64,000 bases of DNA from Joyebacterum sp964521425 (GTDB lineage Bacteria > Joyebacterota > Joyebacteria > Joyebacterales > Joyebacteraceae). The stretch is taken from positions 1 to 64,000 of the forward strand of contig CAZFRO010000004.1 in assembly GCA_964521425.1 (NCBI GenBank), written 5' to 3'. The notes beneath the pieces were generated by a model that searched no databases, had not been told where the DNA came from, and saw only the letters and a program-made list of their open reading frames with translations. The translations under genes were made by a program, and so were the position numbers. Shown here piece after piece: positions 7,673 to 15,257 of the stretch; position 1 is the stretch's first letter; each line of letters opens with the position of its first letter.

Positions 7673-8950
7673 ATGACGTTTGGAAAGGTGGGGGCAAGCG
7701 CTCTGCTTGTTCTGCTGATTCTTGCTGTCTCGACTGCTGCATGGGCCGAGTCATCATGCGTCACGTGCCATCGTGACGTCAGTCCGGGACAGGTGGCTGA
7801 CTGGGAGTCCAGCAAGCACGCGAAGGTACACGTGAGCTGCGAGGTCTGCCACGGCGACGCCCACACAACGGCCGACGATGCTGCCTCGGTCTCGTTCCCG
7901 GATGAGAGTACTTGCGCCGGGTGCCACGAGGAGCAGTTCGACCAGTTCGTGCAGGGCAAGCACAACATGGGTTGGACCGCGATGAACGCTCTTCCGATTA
8001 CCCACATCGAGCCCGATGCGCTCATTGAGGGTGGGAAGGGCTGCGGCGGCTGCCACAACATGGGCATCAAGACCGCCGAGCAGAAGCAGGCCCAGCTCGA
8101 CATGGGATTCCGCTACCAGACGAACTCGTGCGACGAGTGCCACACGCGGCACGCGTTCTCGAAGAAGGAAGCGCAGAACCCGCACGCATGCCAGCAGTGC
8201 CACATGGGCTACGATCATCCCCAGTGGGAGATGTGGGAGAGCTCAAAGCACGGTACACGGTGGCATGCACAGAGCGCCGGTGATCTGCCGGAAGGCGCTG
8301 CTGCGCCGACCTGCCAGACCTGCCACATGGTCGATGGCGATCACAACAACCACACAGCGTGGGGTTTCCTTGGCGTGAGACTGCCGATGCCCGAGGACGA
8401 GCAGTGGGCGGCCGACAGGGTCGTGATCCTGAAGGCTCTCGGTGTTCTGCATCCTGATACCGGCGAAGCGACCGATCTCGTCGGTGTCGTTCAGGCTGCC
8501 GATCTCGCGCGTCTGACCGAGGAGGCCTGGCAGAGTGAGCGTGACAAGATGATCACGACTTGCAGCCAGTGTCACTCCACAACGTATGCCACCCAGCAGC
8601 TGAGCTTGGGTGATGACATGCTGAGGGACGCCGATCGGCTCATGGCACAGGCTATCGAGATCGTTGGGGATCTGTACCGCGATGGCATTATCGAGAAGCC
8701 TGAGGCCTATCCGTACAACTACCCGAACTTCCTGTTCTTCATGCAGACGGGTGGCGGCGACATGGACAACCTGTCGTACATCGATCAGGTTCTCTGTCAG
8801 ATGTACATGAAGCATCGGATGCGCGCGTACCAGGGCTTCTTCCACGCCAATCCCGACTATGCCTACTGGTATGGTTGGGCGGGGATGACGAAGGACCTCG
8901 GTGAGATCCAGGAGCTGGCCAGAACGATGCGCGCGACCCACGGGTTGTAG
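7673..8950 (+). CDS. Octaheme HAO-like cytochrome c
   Basis: A periplasmic 425-residue protein with a signal peptide (1-25) and eight CXXCH sites at C29, C56, C81, C124, C153, C173, C214 and C297. The fourth (CGGCH, 124-128) sits where HAO-family proteins hold the active-site heme. The C-terminal third (MYMKHRMRAYQGFF, then HANPDYAYWYGW) matches the HAO/hydroxylamine reductase family. Family members oxidise hydroxylamine or hydrazine, or in the reverse sense reduce hydroxylamine or nitrite. The downstream NapC-like partner favours the reductive type seen with haoA-haoC pairs of Epsilonproteobacteria. Whether a Tyr crosslink to the active heme exists cannot be decided by eye. GGGGGGGAGC precedes ATG. 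Confidence 0.85.
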   Translation: MTFGKVGASALLVLLILAVSTAAWAESSCVTCHRDVSPGQVADWESSKHAKVHVSCEVCHGDAHTTADDAASVSFPDESTCAGCHEEQFDQFVQGKHNMGWTAMNALPITHIEPDALIEGGKGCGGCHNMGIKTAEQKQAQLDMGFRYQTNSCDECHTRHAFSKKEAQNPHACQQCHMGYDHPQWEMWESSKHGTRWHAQSAGDLPEGAAAPTCQTCHMVDGDHNNHTAWGFLGVRLPMPEDEQWAADRVVILKALGVLHPDTGEATDLVGVVQAADLARLTEEAWQSERDKMITTCSQCHSTTYATQQLSLGDDMLRDADRLMAQAIEIVGDLYRDGIIEKPEAYPYNYPNFLFFMQTGGGDMDNLSYIDQVLCQMYMKHRMRAYQGFFHANPDYAYWYGWAGMTKDLGEIQELARTMRATHGL

Positions 8951-9090
8951 CCGGTTCCGAATCTGATTTGTGATCGACGAGGGGGCGTTCGTTGTCGAAC
9001 GTCCCCTCATCAGTCCGGACATCTGAATGCCCGAGTGGCGCAGGCACAAAAGGAAAGCGCCTCGCGCGGCATCTGGAGGGAGGTGACAGA

Positions 9091-9531
9091 ATGCGCATGC
9101 TGTTTCTTGTTCTACTCGCGCTCGCCATCGGCCTCGTGCCGGTTCTAGCGGTCGCGGCTGATGCCGAGGCCGAGGAGAAGCCGGTGGAGCTTACCGGCAA
9201 GACGATCTTCGTAGAGAGCAAGTGCGCCATGTGCCACACCGTCTTAGCCGAGGGCATAGGTGAAGTGCCGGAGGACGGCGCGGAAGCCGAAGAGAGCGAC
9301 GGCCCACCTGATCTGTCGACCGTTGGCGCCTCGCGCAAGCTCGACTGGCTGCACCTCTTTCTCGTCGAGAAAGAGAAGATCGACGGCGTGAAGCACATGA
9401 TGAGTTTCAAGGGCACGGAGGAAGAGTGGACAGTGATGTCCACCTGGCTTCTGAGCCTCGGCGCGCCCGCTGACACGACCGAAGGCGAGACGGAAGCCGC
9501 TACTGAAACGGGCACACAGACAAGCGAGTAA
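9091..9531 (+). CDS. Periplasmic monoheme cytochrome c
   Basis: A signal peptide at 1-23 and a single CAMCH heme site near residue 46, with a probable axial Met in the HMMSFKG segment; the order matches class I cytochromes. An acidic insertion follows the heme site (GEVPEDGAEAEESD), and the C-terminus is a Thr/Glu-rich disordered tail. GGAGGGAGGTGACAGA precedes ATG. It sits between the octaheme and tetraheme genes and probably shuttles electrons to or from the HAO-like enzyme. Such a small carrier is not a standard member of haoA-haoC loci. Confidence 0.8.
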   Translation: MRMLFLVLLALAIGLVPVLAVAADAEAEEKPVELTGKTIFVESKCAMCHTVLAEGIGEVPEDGAEAEESDGPPDLSTVGASRKLDWLHLFLVEKEKIDGVKHMMSFKGTEEEWTVMSTWLLSLGAPADTTEGETEAATETGTQTSE

Positions 9532-9537
9532 TCAACC

Positions 9538-10110
9538 GTGATCTACTGGGCACTGGTAGTGGGCGCCGGAGTGCTGATCGTGTTGCTCCTGGTCTTCAGG
9601 AGAACGATGAAGTCGCTCGCGACGCGCCCCGAGAGGATTCTCGCGTTCCTGGCGATGGCGGTTCTTCCCGCCCTCTGGCTCGCGGGAATGATGGGTTACG
9701 CCGACCACGAGTTCAAGAAGGTCTCCTTCTGTACGCAGTGTCACGAGATGTGGGAGCACGGTGCGAGCCTCACGAGCGACAGCGATGAGTCTCTGGCTGC
9801 CGTGCATTTCAGGAACAATCTCGTTGATCGGGAGACCGCGTGCTACAAGTGTCACACCCGACCCGGGCTGGCCGGGCTTGTGGAAGCCAAGAAGAAGGGT
9901 CTGCACGATGTCTACGCCCACTATCTTGGCGAGTCCCCGGAGGTTCTCGAGATCCACGGGGAGTACGATACGCATATCTGTCTGAAGTGTCACGGTGAGG
10001 CCGAGAGCTTCCTCACGGGATGGGGCCATGAGGCGATCCTGGAGGAACTGCAATCGGGTGAGATGTCATGCTTGGAGTGCCACGACGTGGCACATGAACT
10101 GGATGGTTAG
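9538..10110 (+). CDS. Tetraheme NapC/NrfH-like quinol dehydrogenase
   Basis: 190 residues from GTG with two hydrophobic segments (about 3-20 and 36-53) and four CXXCH sites (CTQCH, CYKCH, CLKCH, CLECH). NapC/NirT/NrfH proteins take electrons from membrane quinol and pass them to periplasmic reductases. The family usually has one N-terminal anchor, so the second helix is slightly unusual. It follows the monoheme gene by six bases with only a weak binding site, suggesting translational coupling. The context supports quinol-driven reduction by the octaheme protein, though reverse flow is possible. Confidence 0.82.
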   Translation: MIYWALVVGAGVLIVLLLVFRRTMKSLATRPERILAFLAMAVLPALWLAGMMGYADHEFKKVSFCTQCHEMWEHGASLTSDSDESLAAVHFRNNLVDRETACYKCHTRPGLAGLVEAKKKGLHDVYAHYLGESPEVLEIHGEYDTHICLKCHGEAESFLTGWGHEAILEELQSGEMSCLECHDVAHELDG

Positions 10111-10111
10111 T

Positions 10112-10327
10112 ATGAAGAGCATGTGGAAGCCATTCGCCGGCAAACCGCCCGTTCACATCATGCGCTGCGGAGTGCTGGCGCAGGTCTTCGGAATCCTCGT
10201 CATGTCGGTCATGCTGTTCACGAAGATCCCGCTTATCACGGTGATCTGCCTTCCGGCGGGCGCGGCTCTCATTCTGCTCGGATGTCTGATCTGGGCGTGG
10301 GCCGTGTACTGGGTACCCCAGGACTGA
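10112..10327 (+). CDS. Small two-helix membrane protein of the cytochrome operon
   Basis: 71 residues from ATG at 10112, starting one base after the tetraheme gene. After a basic start (MKSMWKPFAGKPP) there are two membrane segments, about 22-40 and 44-66, the second rich in Trp and Leu. No known family was recognised and there are no heme sites. Its tight coupling and position suggest an accessory or assembly subunit of the quinol dehydrogenase. An in-frame ATG 15 bases upstream is a less likely start. Confidence 0.65.
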   Translation: MKSMWKPFAGKPPVHIMRCGVLAQVFGILVMSVMLFTKIPLITVICLPAGAALILLGCLIWAWAVYWVPQD

Positions 10328-10410
10328 ACCGGCAGGGCGAATGTGACGCGGCAGTCGACCGCTTGAACACGTATGAATGACAACGTCAGTGAGGTCCGCT
10401 GTCTTGAAGG

Positions 10411-10433
10411 AGCCCCGGTGCTAGGCCGGGGCT
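10411..10433. terminator. Bidirectional hairpin; loop contains the MATE stop codon
   Basis: AGCCCCGG and CCGGGGCT form an eight-base-pair stem around a seven-base loop, followed on the plus strand by TTCGTTGTGTTTG. The stop codon of the minus-strand MATE gene (TAG, complement of 10421-10423) lies in the loop, so the hairpin serves as 3' end for that gene and can also end the cytochrome operon. Confidence 0.7.
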
Positions 10434-11788
10434 TCGTTGTGTTTGTGCTCGCTCAGGAACCGCATCTCCCTGGCAAGGAGCACCAGAGCCAGGGTGGTTG
10501 CCCCTATGGATGCTGCAGGGAATGACACGAAGATCCCGGTGAGTCCGAAGAAGCGCGGCAGGATGAGGACGAGGGGGATGAGGAGAATGACCTGTCGGGC
10601 GAGCGAGAGAGCAATTGCAGAGAGCGCGCGACCGTGAGCCTGCAGGAGTGCCGCGCCCATCATCTGGAATCCGACGAGCGGGAAGGCCGCGATGATGATC
10701 CTGAGTGCCGAAGTGCTCATCTCAATGAGCGCCGCATCTCGTGAGAAGATCCCGAGGATCGACCTCGCGAAGATCATGATCAGAGAGACGGACACCACGC
10801 CGAGGACTGTCGAACGGACGACGGAGAGCCTGAAAGCCTCCTTCGCCTTGGCAAACTTCCCGGCTCCGTAGTTGAAGCCTGCGACGGGCTGGAGAGCCTG
10901 CGCAAACCCCATGATCGGCATGAACATGAAGTGCGAGACCCGGTTGATGATGCCGTAGGCGGCAATCGCAGTGTCCCCGCCGTAGAAGCCGAGACTGCGG
11001 TTCAAGATGACCAGCACCACGCTTGCCGATACCATGCGGGCGAATGAAGCGAAGCCCACCGCGATCGTCTCGCGAACGATGGCAAGGTCGAGTCGCAGGG
11101 ACTTGAATCTGAGAGAGAGGCCACTGAAGCCGGCGGTGAAGTAGACCAGAACGAACGCTGACGCGCATCCTGTGGCTATCACGGTTGCGATCGCCGCACC
11201 CCTGACACCCATCCCGAGCCCGAAGATGAAGACGGCATCGAGGACGATGTTGATGCCTGCACTCAGAACCATCGTGGTCATTGCGACCTTGGCCCGGCCT
11301 TCGGAACGTACGATGTTGTTGCTCCCCATCGCGAATGCCCTCAAGGGTATCCCCCAGAGCATTATGAGCAGATAGTCCCTGGCGTAGGGGAGGAGCTTCT
11401 CGCTGGATCCCAGAAGGAGAAGAAGATCGTCGGCGAACATGAAGCCTGCGAACATGAGTGCTGCGGAGATGAGGACGATCAATGAGACGACATTGCCGAG
11501 CGTTCTTTCTGCCCGCGCTGCATTGCCCGCCCCGAGCGCCCGGGAGATGATCGATGCGCCACCCATCCCTATCATGTGACCGATAGCCATCACGAGCATC
11601 TGGATGGGGAAGACGAGCGCGATCCCACCGATACCGAGCGGACCGACAGCGTGCCCGATGAAGATCGTGTCCACGAGTCCATAGGTTGCCATGACGGCCA
11701 TGCCCACGGTGGCCGGTATCGTTAGCCGCCAGAGGAGCACACCGATGTTCTCGTCACCGAGGATGTGGTTCTTGGGCCCGTTCGGCAT
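10421..11788 (-). CDS. MATE-family multidrug/Na+ antiporter
   Basis: A 455-residue membrane protein with twelve predicted helices in two MATE repeats. Family signatures include LTIPATVGMAVMATYGLVDT near the start with IFIGHAVG after it, GGASIISRALGAGN, GSNNIVRSEGRAK, and in the second half PIMGFAQALQPVAGFNYGAG. MATE proteins export cationic drugs and metabolites using Na+ or H+ gradients. ATG at 11788 follows GGGAGATCC and is preferred; a GTG at 11854 would add 22 residues without a binding site. It stands alone, convergent with the cytochrome operon. Confidence 0.88.
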   Translation of the reverse strand: MPNGPKNHILGDENIGVLLWRLTIPATVGMAVMATYGLVDTIFIGHAVGPLGIGGIALVFPIQMLVMAIGHMIGMGGASIISRALGAGNAARAERTLGNVVSLIVLISAALMFAGFMFADDLLLLLGSSEKLLPYARDYLLIMLWGIPLRAFAMGSNNIVRSEGRAKVAMTTMVLSAGINIVLDAVFIFGLGMGVRGAAIATVIATGCASAFVLVYFTAGFSGLSLRFKSLRLDLAIVRETIAVGFASFARMVSASVVLVILNRSLGFYGGDTAIAAYGIINRVSHFMFMPIMGFAQALQPVAGFNYGAGKFAKAKEAFRLSVVRSTVLGVVSVSLIMIFARSILGIFSRDAALIEMSTSALRIIIAAFPLVGFQMMGAALLQAHGRALSAIALSLARQVILLIPLVLILPRFFGLTGIFVSFPAASIGATTLALVLLAREMRFLSEHKHNEAPA

Positions 11789-11980
11789 GGATCTCCCATC
11801 GTGTGCACCGAGCATCTCAAGCCTGGACGCTTGGAGAGCAGCGGTGTCGGCCACTGAATGCTCGAAACGTACACGAGAGAGGGCGCATATGCAACTTCTC
11901 TCAGTGTGTAGCTATGCGACCCTGTGTGGAATGGTGTGTTGGCTGAATTCCGGATGCGTGGCTTGAACCATGAAAAGAGA

Positions 11981-12011
11981 ACCGCCCGGAAGGCTATAGC
12001 TTCCGGGCGGT
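11981..12011 (-). terminator. Rho-independent terminator of the PEP-CTERM gene
   Basis: ACCGCCCGGAAG pairs perfectly with CTTCCGGGCGGT over 12 bases around a seven-base loop. Read on the minus strand it is followed by TCTCTTTTC, and it lies about 40 bases after the stop at 12050. Confidence 0.8.
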
Positions 12012-12049
12012 CATATGTTTCGATATCAAGTCTAGTACTTGGGTCTCTG

Positions 12050-12634
12050 CTACTTGCGACGCCTTCTCACTGCGATGAGGCCTGCAAGGCCCGTGCTCAT
12101 GAGCAGGAGTGTTGCCGGCTCGGGCACTGGCGGTACCTCATGGGTGTCGGGCACGAGGATATGGTACTCGATCGAACCATCCGCGGCCGCATCGATCGGA
12201 TCGTAGTCACCCGCCGTGAACCCGGTGTTGAAGGCGGTGTTGAAACCCTGTCCGCCGGCTTCTCCATCCTTGGCGTAGAAGTCACCCCAGACAGGAACGC
12301 GGAAGCTGTCGAATTCAAGGCTGGTATTGAGCCCCCACGCTTCATCAAACTTGATGCCGTAGATATCCTCAGGCATGTTGAAGTTCCCTGACCCGACCTC
12401 ATGGGTTCCGATATCGATGCCCTCGAAGTCGCCATGCTCTCCGAAGATGTCGTTCCGGGTGAACGTGTCGGAGACCTCAAGGATGAAATGACTGGTCTCT
12501 CCCACCTCATGCCCGAAGTAGTAGGCGTAGTGCCAGGAGGTATCCACGTTCTGGGTAACGTTCCACTCAATCCAGATCGAGTTTTCCCCGTGGAACCAGT
12601 TGCCGGTTCCGGTGAGGCCGCCCCCGGTGGGCAG
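12050..12634 (-). pseudogene. PEP-CTERM protein lacking its 5' end
   Basis: The frame ends with a classic PEP-CTERM sorting signal: VPEPATLLLMSTGLAGLIAV and then a run of arginines. This is the target of exosortase, which handles export and surface anchoring in EPS-forming Gram-negatives. Upstream the frame is open only to CTG at 12634, directly after an in-frame TAG. There is no start codon with a binding site and no signal peptide, although such proteins always have one. The first readable residues (TGTGNWFHGENSIWIEWNVT) already look like the mature domain. The gene is therefore 5'-truncated, by deletion or at an assembly junction near 12635. Confidence 0.65.
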
Positions 12635-12709
12635 CTACCGGGGCTCCTTCCAATCCTCTATGGACTCGCCGGCGCTAATTCCAGCCACCGCCGCTCACTT
12701 TCGAGAAGG

Positions 12710-13448
12710 CTAACGGTCAGTAAGATGCTCCACCTTCGCAACATCTCTTCCCCCTTCCAACACCACGAAGCTCCGTGGTGTTTCAAAAACGGCCCAATAA
12801 TCTCCATGGTCTGCCCGTAGACCTCCCTTCGGAAAGCCCACTGCCACGCAGATGTATCCGAGCCGGTTCCGGCCATATTCTGCCTCAGAGTTCAACAGGA
12901 CAGACCTGTCACGGGCGGAATAGAGTCGGAGTTCCATGGGAGAGTCGGTCAACAATATCGGTCCTCCGTACAAGGTCTCTCCCAAAGCTGTGACCAACTG
13001 GAACACGGTTTCACTCCCCCAGAGAACACCTTGCTCTGGAGGATCGACATGGAGCCAGAGCCAATCATGAGGATCTGCGAACATGGCCGCATGCCACTTC
13101 ATCCCTCCGTGCTCATGGAATCTCATTTCATCCGAAGTGTAGTTCGACCAATAGAGCTTGCGTTCCGAGAACATGCCCTTGACCCGGACAGTCGCCCCCT
13201 CTTCGCTCACGGTCTCGAACTCATACCCCACACGGCCCCCCTGTGCATCTCTCGGCAGGCAAGAGACCAAGATGGCAGCGATTGCCGTCGAACGGAACGC
13301 AAGTCATCGGCAGATAGAGCACACCATCCACAGACATAGCCCAGAACGGCTCGCCATCGCACAATCCAGTCCATGGACCAGAAGATGCGCCGATGATGAT
13401 GGTGCCGCCAAACAGGATCAGACCTGTCACGATGCGGGCCAGTGTCAT
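12710..13448 (-). pseudogene. Exported protein, apparently frameshifted
   Basis: ATG at 13448 (GAGGAAG nine bases upstream) opens a signal peptide (ARIVTGLILFGGTIIIGA) and a mature start (SSGPWTGLCDGEPFWAMS), but this frame stops at 13221. A second minus frame covers about 13300-12710 with protein-like composition (GGRVGYEFETVSEEGATVRV, later GGPILLTDSPMELRLYS). Joining them with one shift around 13255-13300 gives a protein of about 245 residues. Alternatively the second frame begins with its own lipobox-like stretch (AIAAILVSC) and a lost start. No family was recognised. It starts two bases after the lipoprotein stop, so the two form an operon. Confidence 0.5.
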
Positions 13449-13449
13449 G

Positions 13450-13854
13450 CTATTGCTTCCTCACTTCGCAAGGGCCACCATACAACCCGAGCCACCAGAA
13501 CATCCCGCTCTCGCATCGGTCGAGGATATCCTGCTCCACGGTCTCACCTCCGACCGAAAGAATGGTCTTCAAGCGATACCACAACGGGAGGTGGGAATCA
13601 GCTGTCAGGCTGACCGAATGAACCTCTCCCGCTCCGATGTGAATGATGTCAGTGAGGAAATCCTCATACCCGCCGGCGCCGATTTTCCGCTCAATCGTAT
13701 AGATCACCCCGACGCCTTCCGGGTAATCATTCCCGAGACTATCAGCTGCCGTGCCATCCCATTCGAATACATGGTCAGGAGACAGACTCACAGCTGCACA
13801 TCCGATTGTGGCGACCATCAGAACGATAGCCAATGCCATAACTGCAACACGCAT
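13450..13854 (-). CDS. Small lipoprotein
   Basis: 134 residues from ATG preceded by a perfect TAAGGAGG. The signal has a lipobox, VATIGC with Cys19. The mature part (FEWDGTAADSLGNDYPEGVG, later YRLKTILSVGGETVEQDIL) looks like one fibronectin-III-type beta sandwich and ends with a few cysteines. No function is known. The same frame stays open upstream to about 14050 with coding-like composition (VRWHNIAMRHRGYTEYVDNY), so a longer 5'-truncated protein cannot be excluded. It is the first gene of a pair with the frameshifted exported protein. Confidence 0.65.
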   Translation of the reverse strand: MRVAVMALAIVLMVATIGCAAVSLSPDHVFEWDGTAADSLGNDYPEGVGVIYTIERKIGAGGYEDFLTDIIHIGAGEVHSVSLTADSHLPLWYRLKTILSVGGETVEQDILDRCESGMFWWLGLYGGPCEVRKQ

Positions 13855-14046
13855 TAGAGCCTCCTTACTGAACAATTCGAGCGTCCGATCGATCTTCTCT
13901 TCGGACTCCCCGGCTAGGCGATCTGGTTGCAATTCCTCACGCACGCGGATGTAGTTGTCCACATATTCCGTGTAGCCTCTGTGCCTCATGGCAATATTGT
14001 GCCACCGGACAATCTTCCTCAGCGCCCTCACCTTCCGGTCGCTCCA

Positions 14047-15135
14047 TCCGGCGCCACCCTTTTCGAGGCGGGGGAATTCCACATCGGGAACGCGGCCAGT
14101 ACCGGCTTTGCAGTCTACGCAACCAGCGTCGGCACGGCCGACTTGATGCGGGGTTATCATAGCGGCACCAGCGGCAACGCAGCTGACCTCGACATTGCCG
14201 ATGTCGGCAACAGCTCGGCCGTTGTTGATGCCAGGACAACAGGTGCAGGGCCGGCACACTATGGCGAGACGGCCGGTCCGTACGCGGTCGAGGTGTATTC
14301 TGACTATGAGAGCTTCGACACGCACGTGGTCCACGCGGAGTACACGGTGACGGGCAACCATGACGCCGTAGCGGTCTACGGCTATTCCGTCCCAGCAGAT
14401 CAATTCGGGTACGGAGGCTATTTCGAGGGCGGGTACAGGGGAGTGTACGGTAAGGTCATTCCCACAGGGATTGGTGGCTACTACGGAGTGCGCGGTTATG
14501 TTAGCGGCGGCAGCGGGACAAACTACGCCGTCTCCGGCTACGTTGTCGGTGGCGCAACGAACTGGGCCGGCTACTTCAGCGGTAACGTCAGCGTCATCGG
14601 CACTCTGTCCAAGGGCGGCGGTGCGTTCAAGATCGACCACCCCCTCGACCCCGCGAACAAGTACCTCTACCACTCGTTCGTGGAGAGCCCCGATATGATG
14701 AACGTGTACAACGGCAACGTCGTCCTGGATTCCTCGGGTGAAGCCTGGGTCGAACTCCCGGAATGGTTCGACGCTCTGAACCGGGACTTCCGGTATCAGC
14801 TGACCGCTATCGGTGCACCCGGTCCTAATCTCTATGTCGCCGACGAGATCTCGGGCAACCGCTTCAAGGTCGCCGGCGGTGACCCAGGCCTCAAGATCTC
14901 CTGGCAGGTGACCGGCATCCGTCAGGACAGGTTCGCCGAGGAGAACCGGATTCCGGTGGAAGAGGTGAAGTCCGACAGGGAGCGCGGCAGGTACATGCAT
15001 CCCGAGGCCTACGGCCTACCCCGAACGATGAGCGTCGACTATGACGAGCGGGAGGAACAGCAGCTGGCTGATGAGACAGCGAGCACTCGGAAGCCCCGGT
15101 CTGCGACGGAAGAGGTAGAACCGGACGACGACTAG
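14047..15135 (+). pseudogene. Fibre-like secreted protein lacking its 5' end
   Basis: A long plus-strand frame of glycine/tyrosine-rich repeats (GGYFEGGYRGVYGKV, GGYYGVRGYVSGG, GYVVGGATNWAGYFSGNVSV) leads into a conserved ending (KIDHPLDPANKYLYHSFVES, then PDMMNVYNGN, then WVELPEWFDALNRDFRYQLT). This resembles tail-fibre or secreted repeat proteins with the PANKYLYHSFVESPDM-type module of FCB genomes. No start codon with a binding site or signal peptide precedes the readable part; upstream of about 14050 the residues turn non-protein-like, and the DNA there reads better on the other strand. The gene is 5'-truncated at a junction near 14050. Confidence 0.6.
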
Positions 15136-15191
15136 GGAGGCGGATACAGGCTGGGGTGCGTAACCCAGCCATCAGACTGGACACCAGATGA

Positions 15192-15225
15192 AGAGGCCCA
15201 GCGGATTTCCACCCGCCGGGCCTCT
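15192..15225. terminator. Bidirectional terminator between converging genes
   Basis: AGAGGCCC-A-GCGG pairs with CCGC-C-GGGCCTCT across one mismatch, followed on the plus strand by TGTTGTT. It lies midway between the converging stops at 15135 and 15258 and can serve both. Confidence 0.7.
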
Positions 15226-15257
15226 TGTTGTTCCGTATGGCGCCCTCAGGCGCCCCT

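Noticed and set aside
7673..8950. Octaheme gene as NrfA nitrite reductase or tetrathionate reductase
   Set aside because: No CXXCK active-site heme motif as in most NrfA, eight rather than five CXXCH sites, and the C-terminal third fits the HAO family better.
13856..15000. Long minus-strand frame opposite the fibre-like gene
   Set aside because: Beyond about 14050 it is the shadow of the repeat-rich plus-strand frame; only the 13450-13854 part has a start site and lipobox.
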